This document shows positions 1 through 7,176 of a DNA stretch of 64,000 nucleotides, in pieces (positions within the stretch are counted from its first letter, which is position 1; every line of letters starts with the position of its first letter). The stretch covers positions 1 to 64,000 of the forward strand of contig JBCBSZ010000007.1 of NCBI GenBank assembly GCA_039818945.1. Reading direction: 5' to 3'. Source of the DNA: JBCBSZ01 sp039818945. GTDB lineage: Bacteria > Actinomycetota > Acidimicrobiia > Acidimicrobiales > Poriferisodalaceae. The notes under the pieces are model-generated. The model was not told the origin of the DNA and searched no databases. It was given only the letters and a program-made list of their open reading frames with translations. The position numbers were made by a program, and so were the translations under genes.

Positions 1-237
1 GCCGGTCCCGTACGCCACCTGCTCGGGCCGGTACCCGTGCACGAGCAGCCGACCCCCGGGACCGGCGGCGGGCCTCGCCCGGAGCTCAAGTACACCGAGG
101 CGCTGCTGCGCGCCGAGTTCGCCGAGCTGTCCATCGAGCGACTGGAGAGCTACGACACCGAACTGGTCGAGGGGACCGGCCACGTGGGCCGGTCCGCCCT
201 GATCGACCTGATCGCGACCAAGCCGACCCACGGGTAG
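1..237 (+). CDS. C-terminal fragment of a probable SAM-dependent methyltransferase
   Basis: An open frame enters from the window edge in frame 1 and stops with TAG at 235-237, so only the last 78 codons are visible. The tail includes the stretches 'ELKYTEALLRAEFAEL' and 'EGTGHVGRSALIDLIATKP', which resemble the C-terminus of small class I methyltransferases of the tellurite-resistance/TehB-like group, where the last strand leads into an 'A-x-K-P' end. The SAM-binding motifs would lie outside the window, so the assignment rests on the tail alone. It precedes the competence pair on the same strand, about 50 nt upstream. Confidence 0.55.
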   Translation, partial: AGPVRHLLGPVPVHEQPTPGTGGGPRPELKYTEALLRAEFAELSIERLESYDTELVEGTGHVGRSALIDLIATKPTHG

Positions 238-290
238 CATCGGGCTCGCCTCCCCCGACTGAGCGGCGCGCTCGCGCCGTGGGGTGAGCC

Positions 291-938
291 GTGCACGATC
301 CCGCTCCCCGGCCCGTGTCGTGGGCCGATCGCGTCTGGAGTCGCCGGGCGCTCTGGCTCCGGCCCGATCTGCTGGTCGCAGCAGCCGTCGTCGTCGCCGC
401 CACGGTCGCTGCCGTGCTGTGGTGGTGGCCCGACGACGCATCCGCGCCGCCGGCGCGGGTCGAGGACGAGCTGCCGCTGGCCGCTCCGCCGACCGTCGCT
501 CCGGCCGAGGTGCACGTCCACGCCGCCGGGGCCGTCGTGCGCCCCGGGCTCTACCGGATGCCGGCCGGCGCCCGCATCGCCGACGTCATCGACGCAGCCG
601 GCGGGGCGCGGGCGGACGCCGACCTCGACCGCGTGAACCTCGCGGCGGCCGTCACCGACGGCGGACAGATCTTCGTCCCCGTCGAGGGCGAGGCGTTCGC
701 CGGGGTCGGGGACGGCGGTGGCGAGGCCGCGGGAGCGTCGGGGCCGATCGACCTCAACACCGCCGACGCCGCCCGGTTCGAGGCGCTGCCCGGGGTCGGG
801 CCGGCGACCGCCGAGGCGATCGTCGCCCACCGCGAGGAGCACGGGCGGTTCGCCGCGATCGAGGACCTCCTCGATGTCCGCGGCATCGGGCCGGCGAAGT
901 TCGAGGCCGTGCGCGAGCTCGTCACGGTCGGGTCGTGA
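291..938 (+). CDS. comEA: ComEA-type DNA-binding competence protein
   Basis: This 215-residue protein starts at GTG. It has a basic N-terminus, one membrane anchor near residues 28-46, a proline/alanine-rich linker, an SLBB domain ('VHVHAAGAVVRPGLYRMPAG', about residues 68-125) and a C-terminal double helix-hairpin-helix region ('DLNTADAARFEALPGVGPAT' and 'VRGIGPAKFEAVRELV'). This order is the standard ComEA layout: an outward-facing protein that binds incoming double-stranded DNA and hands it to the ComEC channel. Its stop overlaps the GTG start of comEC in a GTGA overlap, so the two are translationally coupled. Confidence 0.93.
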   Translation: MHDPAPRPVSWADRVWSRRALWLRPDLLVAAAVVVAATVAAVLWWWPDDASAPPARVEDELPLAAPPTVAPAEVHVHAAGAVVRPGLYRMPAGARIADVIDAAGGARADADLDRVNLAAAVTDGGQIFVPVEGEAFAGVGDGGGEAAGASGPIDLNTADAARFEALPGVGPATAEAIVAHREEHGRFAAIEDLLDVRGIGPAKFEAVRELVTVGS

Positions 939-2371
939 GGGCGCTCGTCGCGGCGGTCGCGGCGCTCGCCGGTGCCCGCTTGGGTGAGGTCGCGCCCGCC
1001 TGGCCGCTCGCGGTCGCTGCGGCGGTGCTCGCACTCGCGTGCGCGATGGCCGGCTGGCGGACGGCGGCCCTCGCAGTGGTCGTCGGTGCGGCCGCCGCCG
1101 TGCTGGCCACCCGGGCGCTCGGCCCGCTCGACGAACCGGTCGAGGAGGTCGAGGTGGAGGCGGTCGTGACGCTCGTCGCGGACCCTCGCAGCGGTGACCG
1201 CTCGGCGCGCGTCGACGTGCGCCTCGACGGCGCCCGCTACGAGCTGCACGCCTACGGCGGTGTCGCCTCGATCCTCGGGGAGGCCCGGATGGGTGAGCAG
1301 GTCGTGGTGCGAGGTCGGACCTCGGCGGCTCGCCCCAGCGATCTGGCCTGGTTCCGACCGCGTCACGTCGTCGGCCGGATCGTGGCCGAGCGGGTGTCGC
1401 GACCGTTGCCGGCGGCCGGACCGATCGGTGTCGCCAACGACGTCCGGGAGCTGCTGGTCACCGGTGCGGCCGACCTCGACCGCGACGAGCGGGCGCTCTT
1501 CCTCGGGCTGACCATCGGCGACGACCGCGAGCAGCGCGACGAGCTGCGGGAGCGGTTTCGGGCCGCGGGCCTCGGTCACCTGCTCGTGGTGTCGGGGCAG
1601 AACGTGGCCTTCGTGCTCGCGGTCGCCGGTCCGGGGCTGCGACGCCTCCCGCCGACGAGTCGCGCGGTGGCGGCGACCGGCGTTCTCCTCTTCTTCGTCG
1701 CGGTGACGCGGGTGGAGCCGTCGGTGAGTCGAGCCGCGGTGATGGCCGGGTTGGCCATCGGAGCCGATCTGGTCGGCCGGCCGGCTTCGTCGCTGCGCCT
1801 CCTCGCCACGGCGGTCACCGCGCTGGTGCTCGTGGACCCCCTGCTCGCGTGGTCGTTGGCGTTCCAGCTGTCCGCTGCTGCGACGCTCGGCATCGTGGTG
1901 CTCGAGCGACCGATCCGGTCCGCGCTCCCGGGGCCGTCGTGGTGCACGACGCCGTTGTCGGTCACGCTCGCCGCGCAGCTGGGCGTGGCACCGCTGCTCG
2001 TCTGGACCTTCGGCGACGTCCCGTCGGCCAGCCTGCCGGCCAACCTGCTCGCCGGCCCGGTCGCGGGCCTGGTGATGGTGTGGGGTGCGACGGCCGGGAT
2101 CGTGGCGGGCGCGGCGCCCGGCCCGCTCGCCTCGGCGCTGCACGTACCGACCCGGCTCGGGGTGGGATGGATCGACGGCGTCGCCAGGATCACGACCTCC
2201 TGGGGCCTGCCGACGTTGGGCGCCCTCGAGCTGGTGGTCGCGATCGCGCTCGGCCTCGGCGCCGCGAGGTGGCGTCGGCGGCGGAGCGTGCGATCAGGCG
2301 CTCGGCGCCGGTTGGCGCAGGCCGGCGGCCTCGGCCAGCAGCTCGACGGAACGGAGCCGCTCGTCGAGTGA
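935..2371 (+). CDS. comEC: ComEC/Rec2-family DNA-uptake channel, short form
   Basis: The start is the GTG at 935 inside the GTGA overlap with comEA; an open frame further upstream is only a shadow of comEA. The 478-residue product has an N-terminal membrane pair, an OB-like soluble segment (about 75-150) and the ComEC competence domain with many membrane helices. The domain signature appears as 'HLLVVSGQNVAFVL', matching the usual S-G-x-H/N motif, followed by 'VEPSVSRAAVMAG'. The C-terminal metallo-beta-lactamase domain of many ComEC proteins is absent. The last 26 codons overlap the convergent flavin oxidoreductase gene. It should form the inner-membrane pore for single-stranded DNA entry. 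Confidence 0.92.
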   Translation: MRALVAAVAALAGARLGEVAPAWPLAVAAAVLALACAMAGWRTAALAVVVGAAAAVLATRALGPLDEPVEEVEVEAVVTLVADPRSGDRSARVDVRLDGARYELHAYGGVASILGEARMGEQVVVRGRTSAARPSDLAWFRPRHVVGRIVAERVSRPLPAAGPIGVANDVRELLVTGAADLDRDERALFLGLTIGDDREQRDELRERFRAAGLGHLLVVSGQNVAFVLAVAGPGLRRLPPTSRAVAATGVLLFFVAVTRVEPSVSRAAVMAGLAIGADLVGRPASSLRLLATAVTALVLVDPLLAWSLAFQLSAAATLGIVVLERPIRSALPGPSWCTTPLSVTLAAQLGVAPLLVWTFGDVPSASLPANLLAGPVAGLVMVWGATAGIVAGAAPGPLASALHVPTRLGVGWIDGVARITTSWGLPTLGALELVVAIALGLGAARWRRRRSVRSGARRRLAQAGGLGQQLDGTEPLVE

Positions 2372-3307
2372 GCGTGACGCGTGGGCGGTGATCAGCTCGT
2401 CGGCGTCGGCATGGGCAGCGAAGTCGTCGAGGTACGCCGCAGCCCGCTCGGGGGTCCCGACCGCCGAGTAGGTCATCATCTGCGCCACCTGGCGGCCCTG
2501 CGGCGAGGCGACGAGGTCGTCGAGCTGGGCCTCGGTGAAGGGTCGACCCCGGCCGAGGAAGCGGGCGACGCGCCACCGCACGATCTGCTCGAACTGGGCG
2601 TCGGCCGCCTCGTCGGTCTCGTCGGCGACGACGTTGACGGCGGCGATGACGTAGGGCTCGGTGAGCTGGTCCGACGGCTCGAACTCGCGGCGGTACGCGG
2701 CGACGGCCTGCTCGAGCGCAGCGGGAGCGAAGTGCGAGGCGAAGGCGTAGGGGAGGCCGAGCGCCGCCGCGAGGCGGGCCCCGAAGAGCGACGAGCCGAG
2801 GATGTAGAGCGGCACCTCGGTGCCGGCGCCCGGGATGGCCTCGACCCCGGGGACCACCGATCGGCCGGCGAGGTAGGCCTGGAGCTCGAGCACGTCCTGG
2901 GGGAAGGCCTCCGCCGCGGCGTTGGTGCGCCGCAGGGCGCGCAGGGTGGCCTGATCGCTTCCCGGGGCCCGACCGAGACCGAGGTCGATCCGGCCGGGGT
3001 GCAGGGACTCGAGCGTGCCGAACTGCTCGGCGATCGTGAGCGGTGCGTGGTTGGGCAGCATGATGCCGCCGGCGCCGAGTCGGATGGTCGAGGTGTGCGC
3101 CGCGACCGTCGCGATCAGCACGCTCGTGGCCGACGAGGCGATCGACGCCATGTTGTGGTGCTCGGCGTACCAGACCCGGTGATAGCCCGATCGCTCGGCC
3201 TGCTGGGCCAGGGTGATGCTGGCCCGCAGCGCCTCGGCCGGCGTCTGGTCCGGGGCGATGATCGCCAGGTCCAGCATGGAGAGCGGACGGCGCGGTGACG
3301 TGACCAT
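2294..3307 (-). CDS. LLM-class flavin-dependent oxidoreductase (luciferase-like)
   Basis: The 337-residue protein opens with 'PLSMLDLAIIAPDQTPAEAL' and contains 'YHRVWYAEHHNMASIASSA' and 'RIDLGLGRAPGSD', hallmarks of the single-component luciferase-like FMN-dependent monooxygenase family (the 'MsnO8/alkanal-monooxygenase-like' subgroup). It spans one TIM-barrel domain of normal length. Substrate cannot be deduced. I chose the ATG at 3307 because the conserved 'P-L-S-x-L-D' segment begins just before the next in-frame ATG (3277); neither start has a clear ribosome-binding site. It sits alone on the minus strand between comEC and holA, convergent with the first and divergent from the second. 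Confidence 0.9.
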   Translation of the reverse strand: MVTSPRRPLSMLDLAIIAPDQTPAEALRASITLAQQAERSGYHRVWYAEHHNMASIASSATSVLIATVAAHTSTIRLGAGGIMLPNHAPLTIAEQFGTLESLHPGRIDLGLGRAPGSDQATLRALRRTNAAAEAFPQDVLELQAYLAGRSVVPGVEAIPGAGTEVPLYILGSSLFGARLAAALGLPYAFASHFAPAALEQAVAAYRREFEPSDQLTEPYVIAAVNVVADETDEAADAQFEQIVRWRVARFLGRGRPFTEAQLDDLVASPQGRQVAQMMTYSAVGTPERAAAYLDDFAAHADADELITAHASRSLDERLRSVELLAEAAGLRQPAPSA

Positions 3308-3348
3308 GGCGGGTGCAACCATCGGATCCGCGCCGATCATCCCGCCAG

Positions 3349-3362
3349 TAGCGTCGGGGTCG
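3349..3362 (+). promoter_or_regulatory. TAGCGT -10 element, probable leaderless promoter of holA
   Basis: TAGCGT (3349-3354) lies 8 nt before the ATG and no Shine-Dalgarno sequence is present, as expected for a transcript that starts at or next to the start codon. Confidence 0.5.
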
Positions 3363-4343
3363 ATGGCGGACGATCCGAGCGTGGTGCTGGTCCACGGCGA
3401 CGACGAGGTGCTCATCGGGCGAGGGCTCGATGCCGCCGTCGATGCGGCCGTGGGTGCACGCGACCGGGCCGAGGTGCTCCACGAGCTGCGCGACGAGGAG
3501 TACACGGTCGCCGACGTCGTCGATGCGATGAACACCCCGCCCTTCCTGGCCGATCGGCGGGTCGTCGTGGCGAGGGGCGTCGAGCGCTTCGGGGCCGACG
3601 AGCTCGGCCAGCTCGTCGCCGCCCTGGCCGATCCGCTGCCCACGACCCGGGTCGTCATCGAGCGTCGGGGCCGGGTGCCGAAGGCCCTGAAGGACGCCGT
3701 CAGCGCGGCCGGTGGGGTGGCGGTGGCGACCGGCGCGCCGGTCCAGGCCAAGGCCAAGCGGGGGTGGCTCGACGATCGCTTCGACGAGGCGCCGGTGCGG
3801 CTCGATCGGGCCGCCCGCTCGCTCGTGGTCGAGCACCTGGGTGAGGACGCCGGCCGGCTGGGTCCGCTGCTCGACACCCTCGTCGGCGTGTTCGGCGCCG
3901 GTGCCGAGGTGGGCGTCGACGACGTCCGGCCCTACCTCGGCGAGCAGGGCGGCGTGCCCCCGTGGGAGCTGACCGACCCGATCGACGCCGGATCGGTCGA
4001 CGAGGCGGTCCGGGCGCTCGGGCGCATGATCGACGGCGGTGGCCTGCATCCGCTGCAGGTGATGGCGATCCTGCACCGCCACGTCGAGCAGGCCGCTCGC
4101 CTCGACGGCGCCGGCGCCGCCGACGACAAGGCCGCGGCGGCGATCCTCGGCATGAAGGGTTCGACGTTCCCGGCCAAGAAGGCGCTGTCGCGGTCTCGCA
4201 AGCTCGGGACGCCGGTCCTGCGGGACCAGCTCGCGCTGCTCGCCGTCGCCGACCGGGAGCTCCGGGGCGAGAGCGCGCTCGACGGACGAGCGGTGCTCGA
4301 CGTGCTGGTCGCCCGGCTGGCCGACCCGCGGCGTCGGCGGTGA
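3363..4343 (+). CDS. holA: DNA polymerase III subunit delta
   Basis: This 326-residue protein shows the HolA pattern: an N-terminal Rossmann-like segment ('VVLVHGDDEVLIGRGLDAAV'), the strand 'PFLADRRVVVARGVERF', a middle lid domain, and the C-terminal helical collar with 'LHPLQVMAILHRHVEQAARL' and 'LLAVADRELRGES'. Delta opens the beta sliding clamp inside the clamp-loader complex. Close linkage of comEC and holA is common in bacteria; here an oxidoreductase on the opposite strand separates them. Start ATG 3363 is preceded by TAGCGT 8 nt upstream and lacks a Shine-Dalgarno sequence. Confidence 0.93.
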   Translation: MADDPSVVLVHGDDEVLIGRGLDAAVDAAVGARDRAEVLHELRDEEYTVADVVDAMNTPPFLADRRVVVARGVERFGADELGQLVAALADPLPTTRVVIERRGRVPKALKDAVSAAGGVAVATGAPVQAKAKRGWLDDRFDEAPVRLDRAARSLVVEHLGEDAGRLGPLLDTLVGVFGAGAEVGVDDVRPYLGEQGGVPPWELTDPIDAGSVDEAVRALGRMIDGGGLHPLQVMAILHRHVEQAARLDGAGAADDKAAAAILGMKGSTFPAKKALSRSRKLGTPVLRDQLALLAVADRELRGESALDGRAVLDVLVARLADPRRRR

Positions 4344-4353
4344 GCCTCGGGGA

Positions 4354-5025
4354 TCAGACCTTGCGCAGCACCGTGACGACCCGGCCGTAGATCTGCGCCT
4401 GGTCGGCGGGCACCTCGATCGGGGTGAAGTCGGGGTTGGCCGGCTCGAGCACGACGACCGGGCCCCGGCGGCGCAGCGTCTTGACCGTCGCCTCCTCGCC
4501 GGGCAGCGCGGCCACGATGATCTCGCCGTCGAGGGCGTCGGGCTGGCGGCGCACGACGACGAGGTCGCCGTCGAGGATGCCGGCCTCGATCATCGACGTG
4601 CCCCGGACCCGCAGCATGAACAGCTCGCCCTCGCCGCACAGGTCCGACGGGACCGGCACCAGCTCCTCGACGTGTTCGTTGGCCAGCACGTCGGTGCCCG
4701 CGGCGACCTCGCCGACGAGCGGCACGTGGCGGGTCGACGCCCGCTCGGCGGTCGCCCCCGAGGCCGCGTCGTAGCGGACCTCGAGCGCTCGGGGCTTGGT
4801 CGGGTCGCGCCGCAGGTAGCCGAGTCGCTGCAGGGTGGCCAGGTGGGTGTGCACCGTCGAGGGGGACGTCAGCCCCACCGCCTCACCGATCTCGCGCACC
4901 GACGGGGGGTAGCCGTGCTCGTCGAGGTGCTGCTCGATGACGGCGAGGATGGATCGCTGGCGATCCGACAGCGGACGTTCGGCCGGCGTGGACGAGTGGC
5001 CGTCGTCGGCGTCGATCGTGGTCAC
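4354..5025 (-). CDS. lexA: LexA SOS-response repressor
   Basis: The 223-residue protein has an N-terminal winged helix ('LSDRQRSILAVIEQHL', residues 19-34, and 'SVREIGEAVGLTSPSTVHTH', 42-61) and a C-terminal S24 peptidase domain. Self-cleavage would be at Ala109-Gly110 in 'VGEVAAGTDV', with Ser144 ('RGTSMIEAG') and Lys182 ('ATVKTL') as the catalytic dyad. Start GTG 5025 is fixed by GGGAGG 7 nt upstream; an open frame runs further back but codes for nothing LexA-like and crosses the operators. Five LexA boxes lie between this gene and the divergent LysM gene, so it is clearly autoregulated. RecA-bound single-stranded DNA would trigger its cleavage. Confidence 0.97.
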   Translation of the reverse strand: MTTIDADDGHSSTPAERPLSDRQRSILAVIEQHLDEHGYPPSVREIGEAVGLTSPSTVHTHLATLQRLGYLRRDPTKPRALEVRYDAASGATAERASTRHVPLVGEVAAGTDVLANEHVEELVPVPSDLCGEGELFMLRVRGTSMIEAGILDGDLVVVRRQPDALDGEIIVAALPGEEATVKTLRRRGPVVVLEPANPDFTPIEVPADQAQIYGRVVTVLRKV

Positions 5026-5057
5026 GGTGCCTCCCGGTGGCTCGGGGTGTGCGGCGA

Positions 5058-5071
5058 CGAACACCCGTTTG
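5058..5071. promoter_or_regulatory. LexA operator 1 (nearest lexA)
   Basis: CGAACACCCGTTTG matches CGAAC-N4-GTTCG with one mismatch. It lies just downstream of the predicted lexA -10 (5076-5081), where the transcript should begin, so LexA bound here would block initiation. Confidence 0.75.
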
Positions 5072-5075
5072 GGAC

Positions 5076-5104
5076 ACCGTAGCACCCGATCACGCGTTCG
5101 GGAA
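5076..5104 (-). promoter_or_regulatory. Predicted lexA promoter
   Basis: On the minus strand TTCCCG (5099-5104), a 17-nt spacer and TACGGT (5076-5081) form a sigma-70-like promoter. LexA operators 1 and 2 flank and overlap it. Confidence 0.55.
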
Positions 5105-5114
5105 CGACCGTTCG
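5101..5114. promoter_or_regulatory. LexA operator 2
   Basis: GGAACGACCGTTCG matches CGAAC-N4-GTTCG with one mismatch and overlaps the predicted lexA -35 hexamer. Confidence 0.75.
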
Positions 5115-5134
5115 ATCCGGGCGGTGGCGTCGGG

Positions 5135-5148
5135 GGAACAATTGTTCG
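5135..5148. promoter_or_regulatory. LexA operator 3
   Basis: GGAACAATTGTTCG contains the perfect 12-bp palindrome GAACAATTGTTC. It sits midway between the two divergent promoters. Confidence 0.75.
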
Positions 5149-5157
5149 GTCGAACGG

Positions 5158-5186
5158 TTGACCCGAACGCCCGTTCGTGCTGTTCT
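5158..5186 (+). promoter_or_regulatory. Predicted promoter of the LysM gene
   Basis: TTGACC (5158-5163), a 17-nt spacer and TGTTCT (5181-5186). The spacer is almost exactly LexA operator 4, a classic repression geometry. Confidence 0.55.
5164..5177. promoter_or_regulatory. LexA operator 4
   Basis: CGAACGCCCGTTCG is a perfect CGAAC-N4-GTTCG box lying in the spacer of the LysM gene promoter. Confidence 0.85.
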
Positions 5187-5192
5187 GAGAGG

Positions 5193-5206
5193 GGAACGAG
5201 CGTTCG
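5193..5206. promoter_or_regulatory. LexA operator 5
   Basis: GGAACGAGCGTTCG (one mismatch) lies 29 bp beyond operator 4 and covers the expected transcription start of the LysM gene. Confidence 0.75.
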
Positions 5207-5313
5207 GTGACACACCCCCTCGTCAGACTGCTCGCATGCGGTGGTCGAGACGGCGAGGCACCCACCGGCGCCGGCAGCGGCCGGGTCGGACGGCGACGGA
5301 GAGAGGAACGACG

Positions 5314-5736
5314 ATGAGCGAGGCGGCGACGATGGGCTGGCGGTCGACGGGGTCGAACGTCCTGGTCGACGGGTCCTCCGCGCTGGTGGCGACGGACTGG
5401 CCGGCACCGCGTCCTCCGATGGAGCTCGTTCCCGAGGACCGGTCGGTTCCGCCCCTCGTGGAGCCCGAGGTCGCCCGGCGGGCCGCGCTGGTCGCCGTGG
5501 CGGTGGCGGCGGCGTTCGCCGTGCTCTCGCTGCTGTCCGGCATGGTGTGGACGGCCCCGGCCGAGGTGCCCGATGACGCCGTCGTCGTGGTCGTCGAGTC
5601 GGGCGACACCCTGTGGAGCGTGGTGCGCGACGCGGTCCCCTCCGGCGAGATCGGCTCGATCGTCGCCGAGCTCGACGCGGAGCGCGGCGGCCGTGCGCTG
5701 CAGGTCGGCGAGGTCGTCGTCGTCGACCTGGGCTGA
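5314..5736 (+). CDS. LysM-domain membrane protein, probable SOS-induced cell-division suppressor
   Basis: The 140-residue protein starts at ATG 5314 after GAGAGGAACG. It has a cytoplasmic N-terminus of about 54 residues, one membrane helix (about 55-78) and an outward-facing LysM domain ('VVESGDTLWSVVRDAV' through 'LQVGEVVVVDL'). A LysM protein divergent from lexA is the arrangement of yneA in Bacillus and of Rv2719c (ChiZ) in Mycobacterium tuberculosis, where such proteins delay division during DNA damage; nrdR follows in both M. tuberculosis and here. LexA boxes in its promoter support the same role. Function is inferred from family and position; sequence similarity beyond LysM cannot be judged by eye. 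Confidence 0.85.
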   Translation: MSEAATMGWRSTGSNVLVDGSSALVATDWPAPRPPMELVPEDRSVPPLVEPEVARRAALVAVAVAAAFAVLSLLSGMVWTAPAEVPDDAVVVVVESGDTLWSVVRDAVPSGEIGSIVAELDAERGGRALQVGEVVVVDLG

Positions 5737-5818
5737 GTGGTCACGCTCGCTCGACCAGGACGGTGAGGCGCGCCGCCGGTGACGGTCGCGGAGCCGGCCG
5801 CCGGGCGGGCTGCTCGGG

Positions 5819-5831
5819 TAGCGTCGACGTC
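5819..5831 (+). promoter_or_regulatory. TAGCGT -10 element before nrdR
   Basis: TAGCGT (5819-5824) is 7 nt before the GTG start of nrdR with no Shine-Dalgarno between, so nrdR may have its own leaderless promoter in addition to read-through from the LysM gene. Confidence 0.45.
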
Positions 5832-6281
5832 GTGCGCTGCCCGACCTGCGACCACGACGACACCCGCGTCGTCGACTCTCGGCCGGCCGACGGTGGTGCC
5901 GCGGTTCGGCGGCGTCGCACCTGTCCGTCGTGCGCGGGGCGGTTCACCACCTACGAGCGGGTCGAGCCCGCCGACCTGGTGGTCGTCAAGCGGTCCGGCT
6001 CCCGGGAGCCCTACGACCCGGCGAAGGTCGAGCGGGGCGTGCGCCTGGCCACCAAGAACCGCCCGGTCGATGCCTCGTTGGTGAGCGCGATCGTCCAGGA
6101 GGTCGACCAGGCCGCCCGTCAGCTCGGTCCCGAGCTCGACTCCGATCAGGTGGGCCGGCTGGTCCTCGATCGGCTCGAGCCGCTCGATCAGGTGGCCTAC
6201 CTGCGCTTCGCCTCCGTGCACCGCAGCTTCGACGACGCCGAGGAGTTCGCCCGGGAGGCCGAGCGCCTGACCGGGCACTGA
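5832..6281 (+). CDS. nrdR: Transcriptional repressor NrdR
   Basis: This 149-residue protein has the NrdR zinc ribbon (Cys3-x2-Cys6 in 'RCPTC' and Cys31-x2-Cys34 in 'CPSC') followed by an ATP-cone domain ('LVVVKRSGSREPYDPAKVER'). NrdR senses ATP/dATP and represses ribonucleotide reductase genes by binding paired NrdR boxes. The start is the GTG giving the invariant 'M-R-C-P' N-terminus. nrdJ, its probable target, lies 3.8 kb downstream on the same strand. Confidence 0.96.
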   Translation: MRCPTCDHDDTRVVDSRPADGGAAVRRRRTCPSCAGRFTTYERVEPADLVVVKRSGSREPYDPAKVERGVRLATKNRPVDASLVSAIVQEVDQAARQLGPELDSDQVGRLVLDRLEPLDQVAYLRFASVHRSFDDAEEFAREAERLTGH

Positions 6282-6297
6282 GCGCCCGGAAGGGCCG

Positions 6298-7047
6298 TCA
6301 GGGGCGCGGTCGGACGTAGCGGAGGAAGAGCTCGTCGCCGTCGGCGAGGACGTGGTGGCGCTCGAGTCGACGCAGGGCCGAGGCGTCGGTGCGCAGCATC
6401 CGAGCTCCGTCCCCGCCGACCAGGTGAGGCGAGACGGTGAGGTTGATCTCGTCGAAGAGATCCTCCTCGAAGAGCTGACCGTTGAGCCGGGGCCCGCCCT
6501 CGGCGAGCACGACCGAGAGGCCGGCCTCGTGCAGGGCGTCGAGGGCCCGCCGCGGCTCGACGCTGGCGTCCCCGGCCTCGATCACGTCGGCCACCTCGGC
6601 GACCTCGGCGCGGCGGACCGGATCGGCCTCGCTCACGGTCACGACGATGGGCCGGCTGGTGGGGGCGGCGAAGAGGTCGGCCCCGAGGTCGAGGTCGAGG
6701 CTGCGGGTGACGATGGCGAAGCGCAGCACCTCGGCGACGCCGTTGGCTCGGCGGCGGCGCCGGATCGCCTCGCCGGCGCCGGCGGGGCCGTACTCCTCGG
6801 CCCGCACGGTGGCGGCGCCGACGAGCACCACGTCGGCCTGGGCCCGGATGGCGCCGAAGAGCCTCCCATCGCCCTCACCACCGAGGTCGCCGGAGAGGCC
6901 GTCGACGGCGATCGCCCCGTCGATCGACGCCACCATGTTCGACAGCACCCACGGCCGGCCCCGCTCCCGTCGGCGTCCGTCGCGCAGTGCCCGGTCGAGC
7001 TCGTCGTCGGTGTCGAGGTCGACGGGGTCCGGATCGAGGCGTCGCAT
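6298..7047 (-). CDS. Pyrimidine reductase-like protein (RibD C-terminal / DHFR-like fold)
   Basis: The 249-residue protein carries the RibD C-terminal fold: 'RPWVLSNMVASIDGAIAVDG' near residue 34, 'ADVVLVGAATVRAEEYGP', and near the end 'AGLSVVLAEGGPRLNGQLFE' with 'FDEINLTVSPHLVGG'. These are the NADPH- and substrate-binding elements of 5-amino-6-(5-phosphoribosylamino)uracil reductase relatives. It lacks the deaminase half of full RibD, and no other riboflavin gene is nearby, so it may be a stand-alone NADPH-dependent reductase of unknown substrate. It is divergent from the molybdopterin oxidoreductase across about 130 bp. Confidence 0.87.
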   Translation of the reverse strand: MRRLDPDPVDLDTDDELDRALRDGRRRERGRPWVLSNMVASIDGAIAVDGLSGDLGGEGDGRLFGAIRAQADVVLVGAATVRAEEYGPAGAGEAIRRRRRANGVAEVLRFAIVTRSLDLDLGADLFAAPTSRPIVVTVSEADPVRRAEVAEVADVIEAGDASVEPRRALDALHEAGLSVVLAEGGPRLNGQLFEEDLFDEINLTVSPHLVGGDGARMLRTDASALRRLERHHVLADGDELFLRYVRPRP

Positions 7048-7176
7048 CGCAGCGACCGTATCGGCCGCCTGGGCCGGGGCGGCTCGCTCGCCCGCCGGTC
7101 GGTGGCCGAGGTGGACCGCTCTCGTGGTCGGGGTCGCCCGCCTGCCAAGCTGGCGCCACGCCGAGGAGGGGACGCC

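Noticed and set aside
284..934. Long plus-strand frame that continues upstream of comEC
   Set aside because: It is an Arg/Gly-rich shadow of comEA in another frame; ComEC-like sequence begins only at GTG 935.
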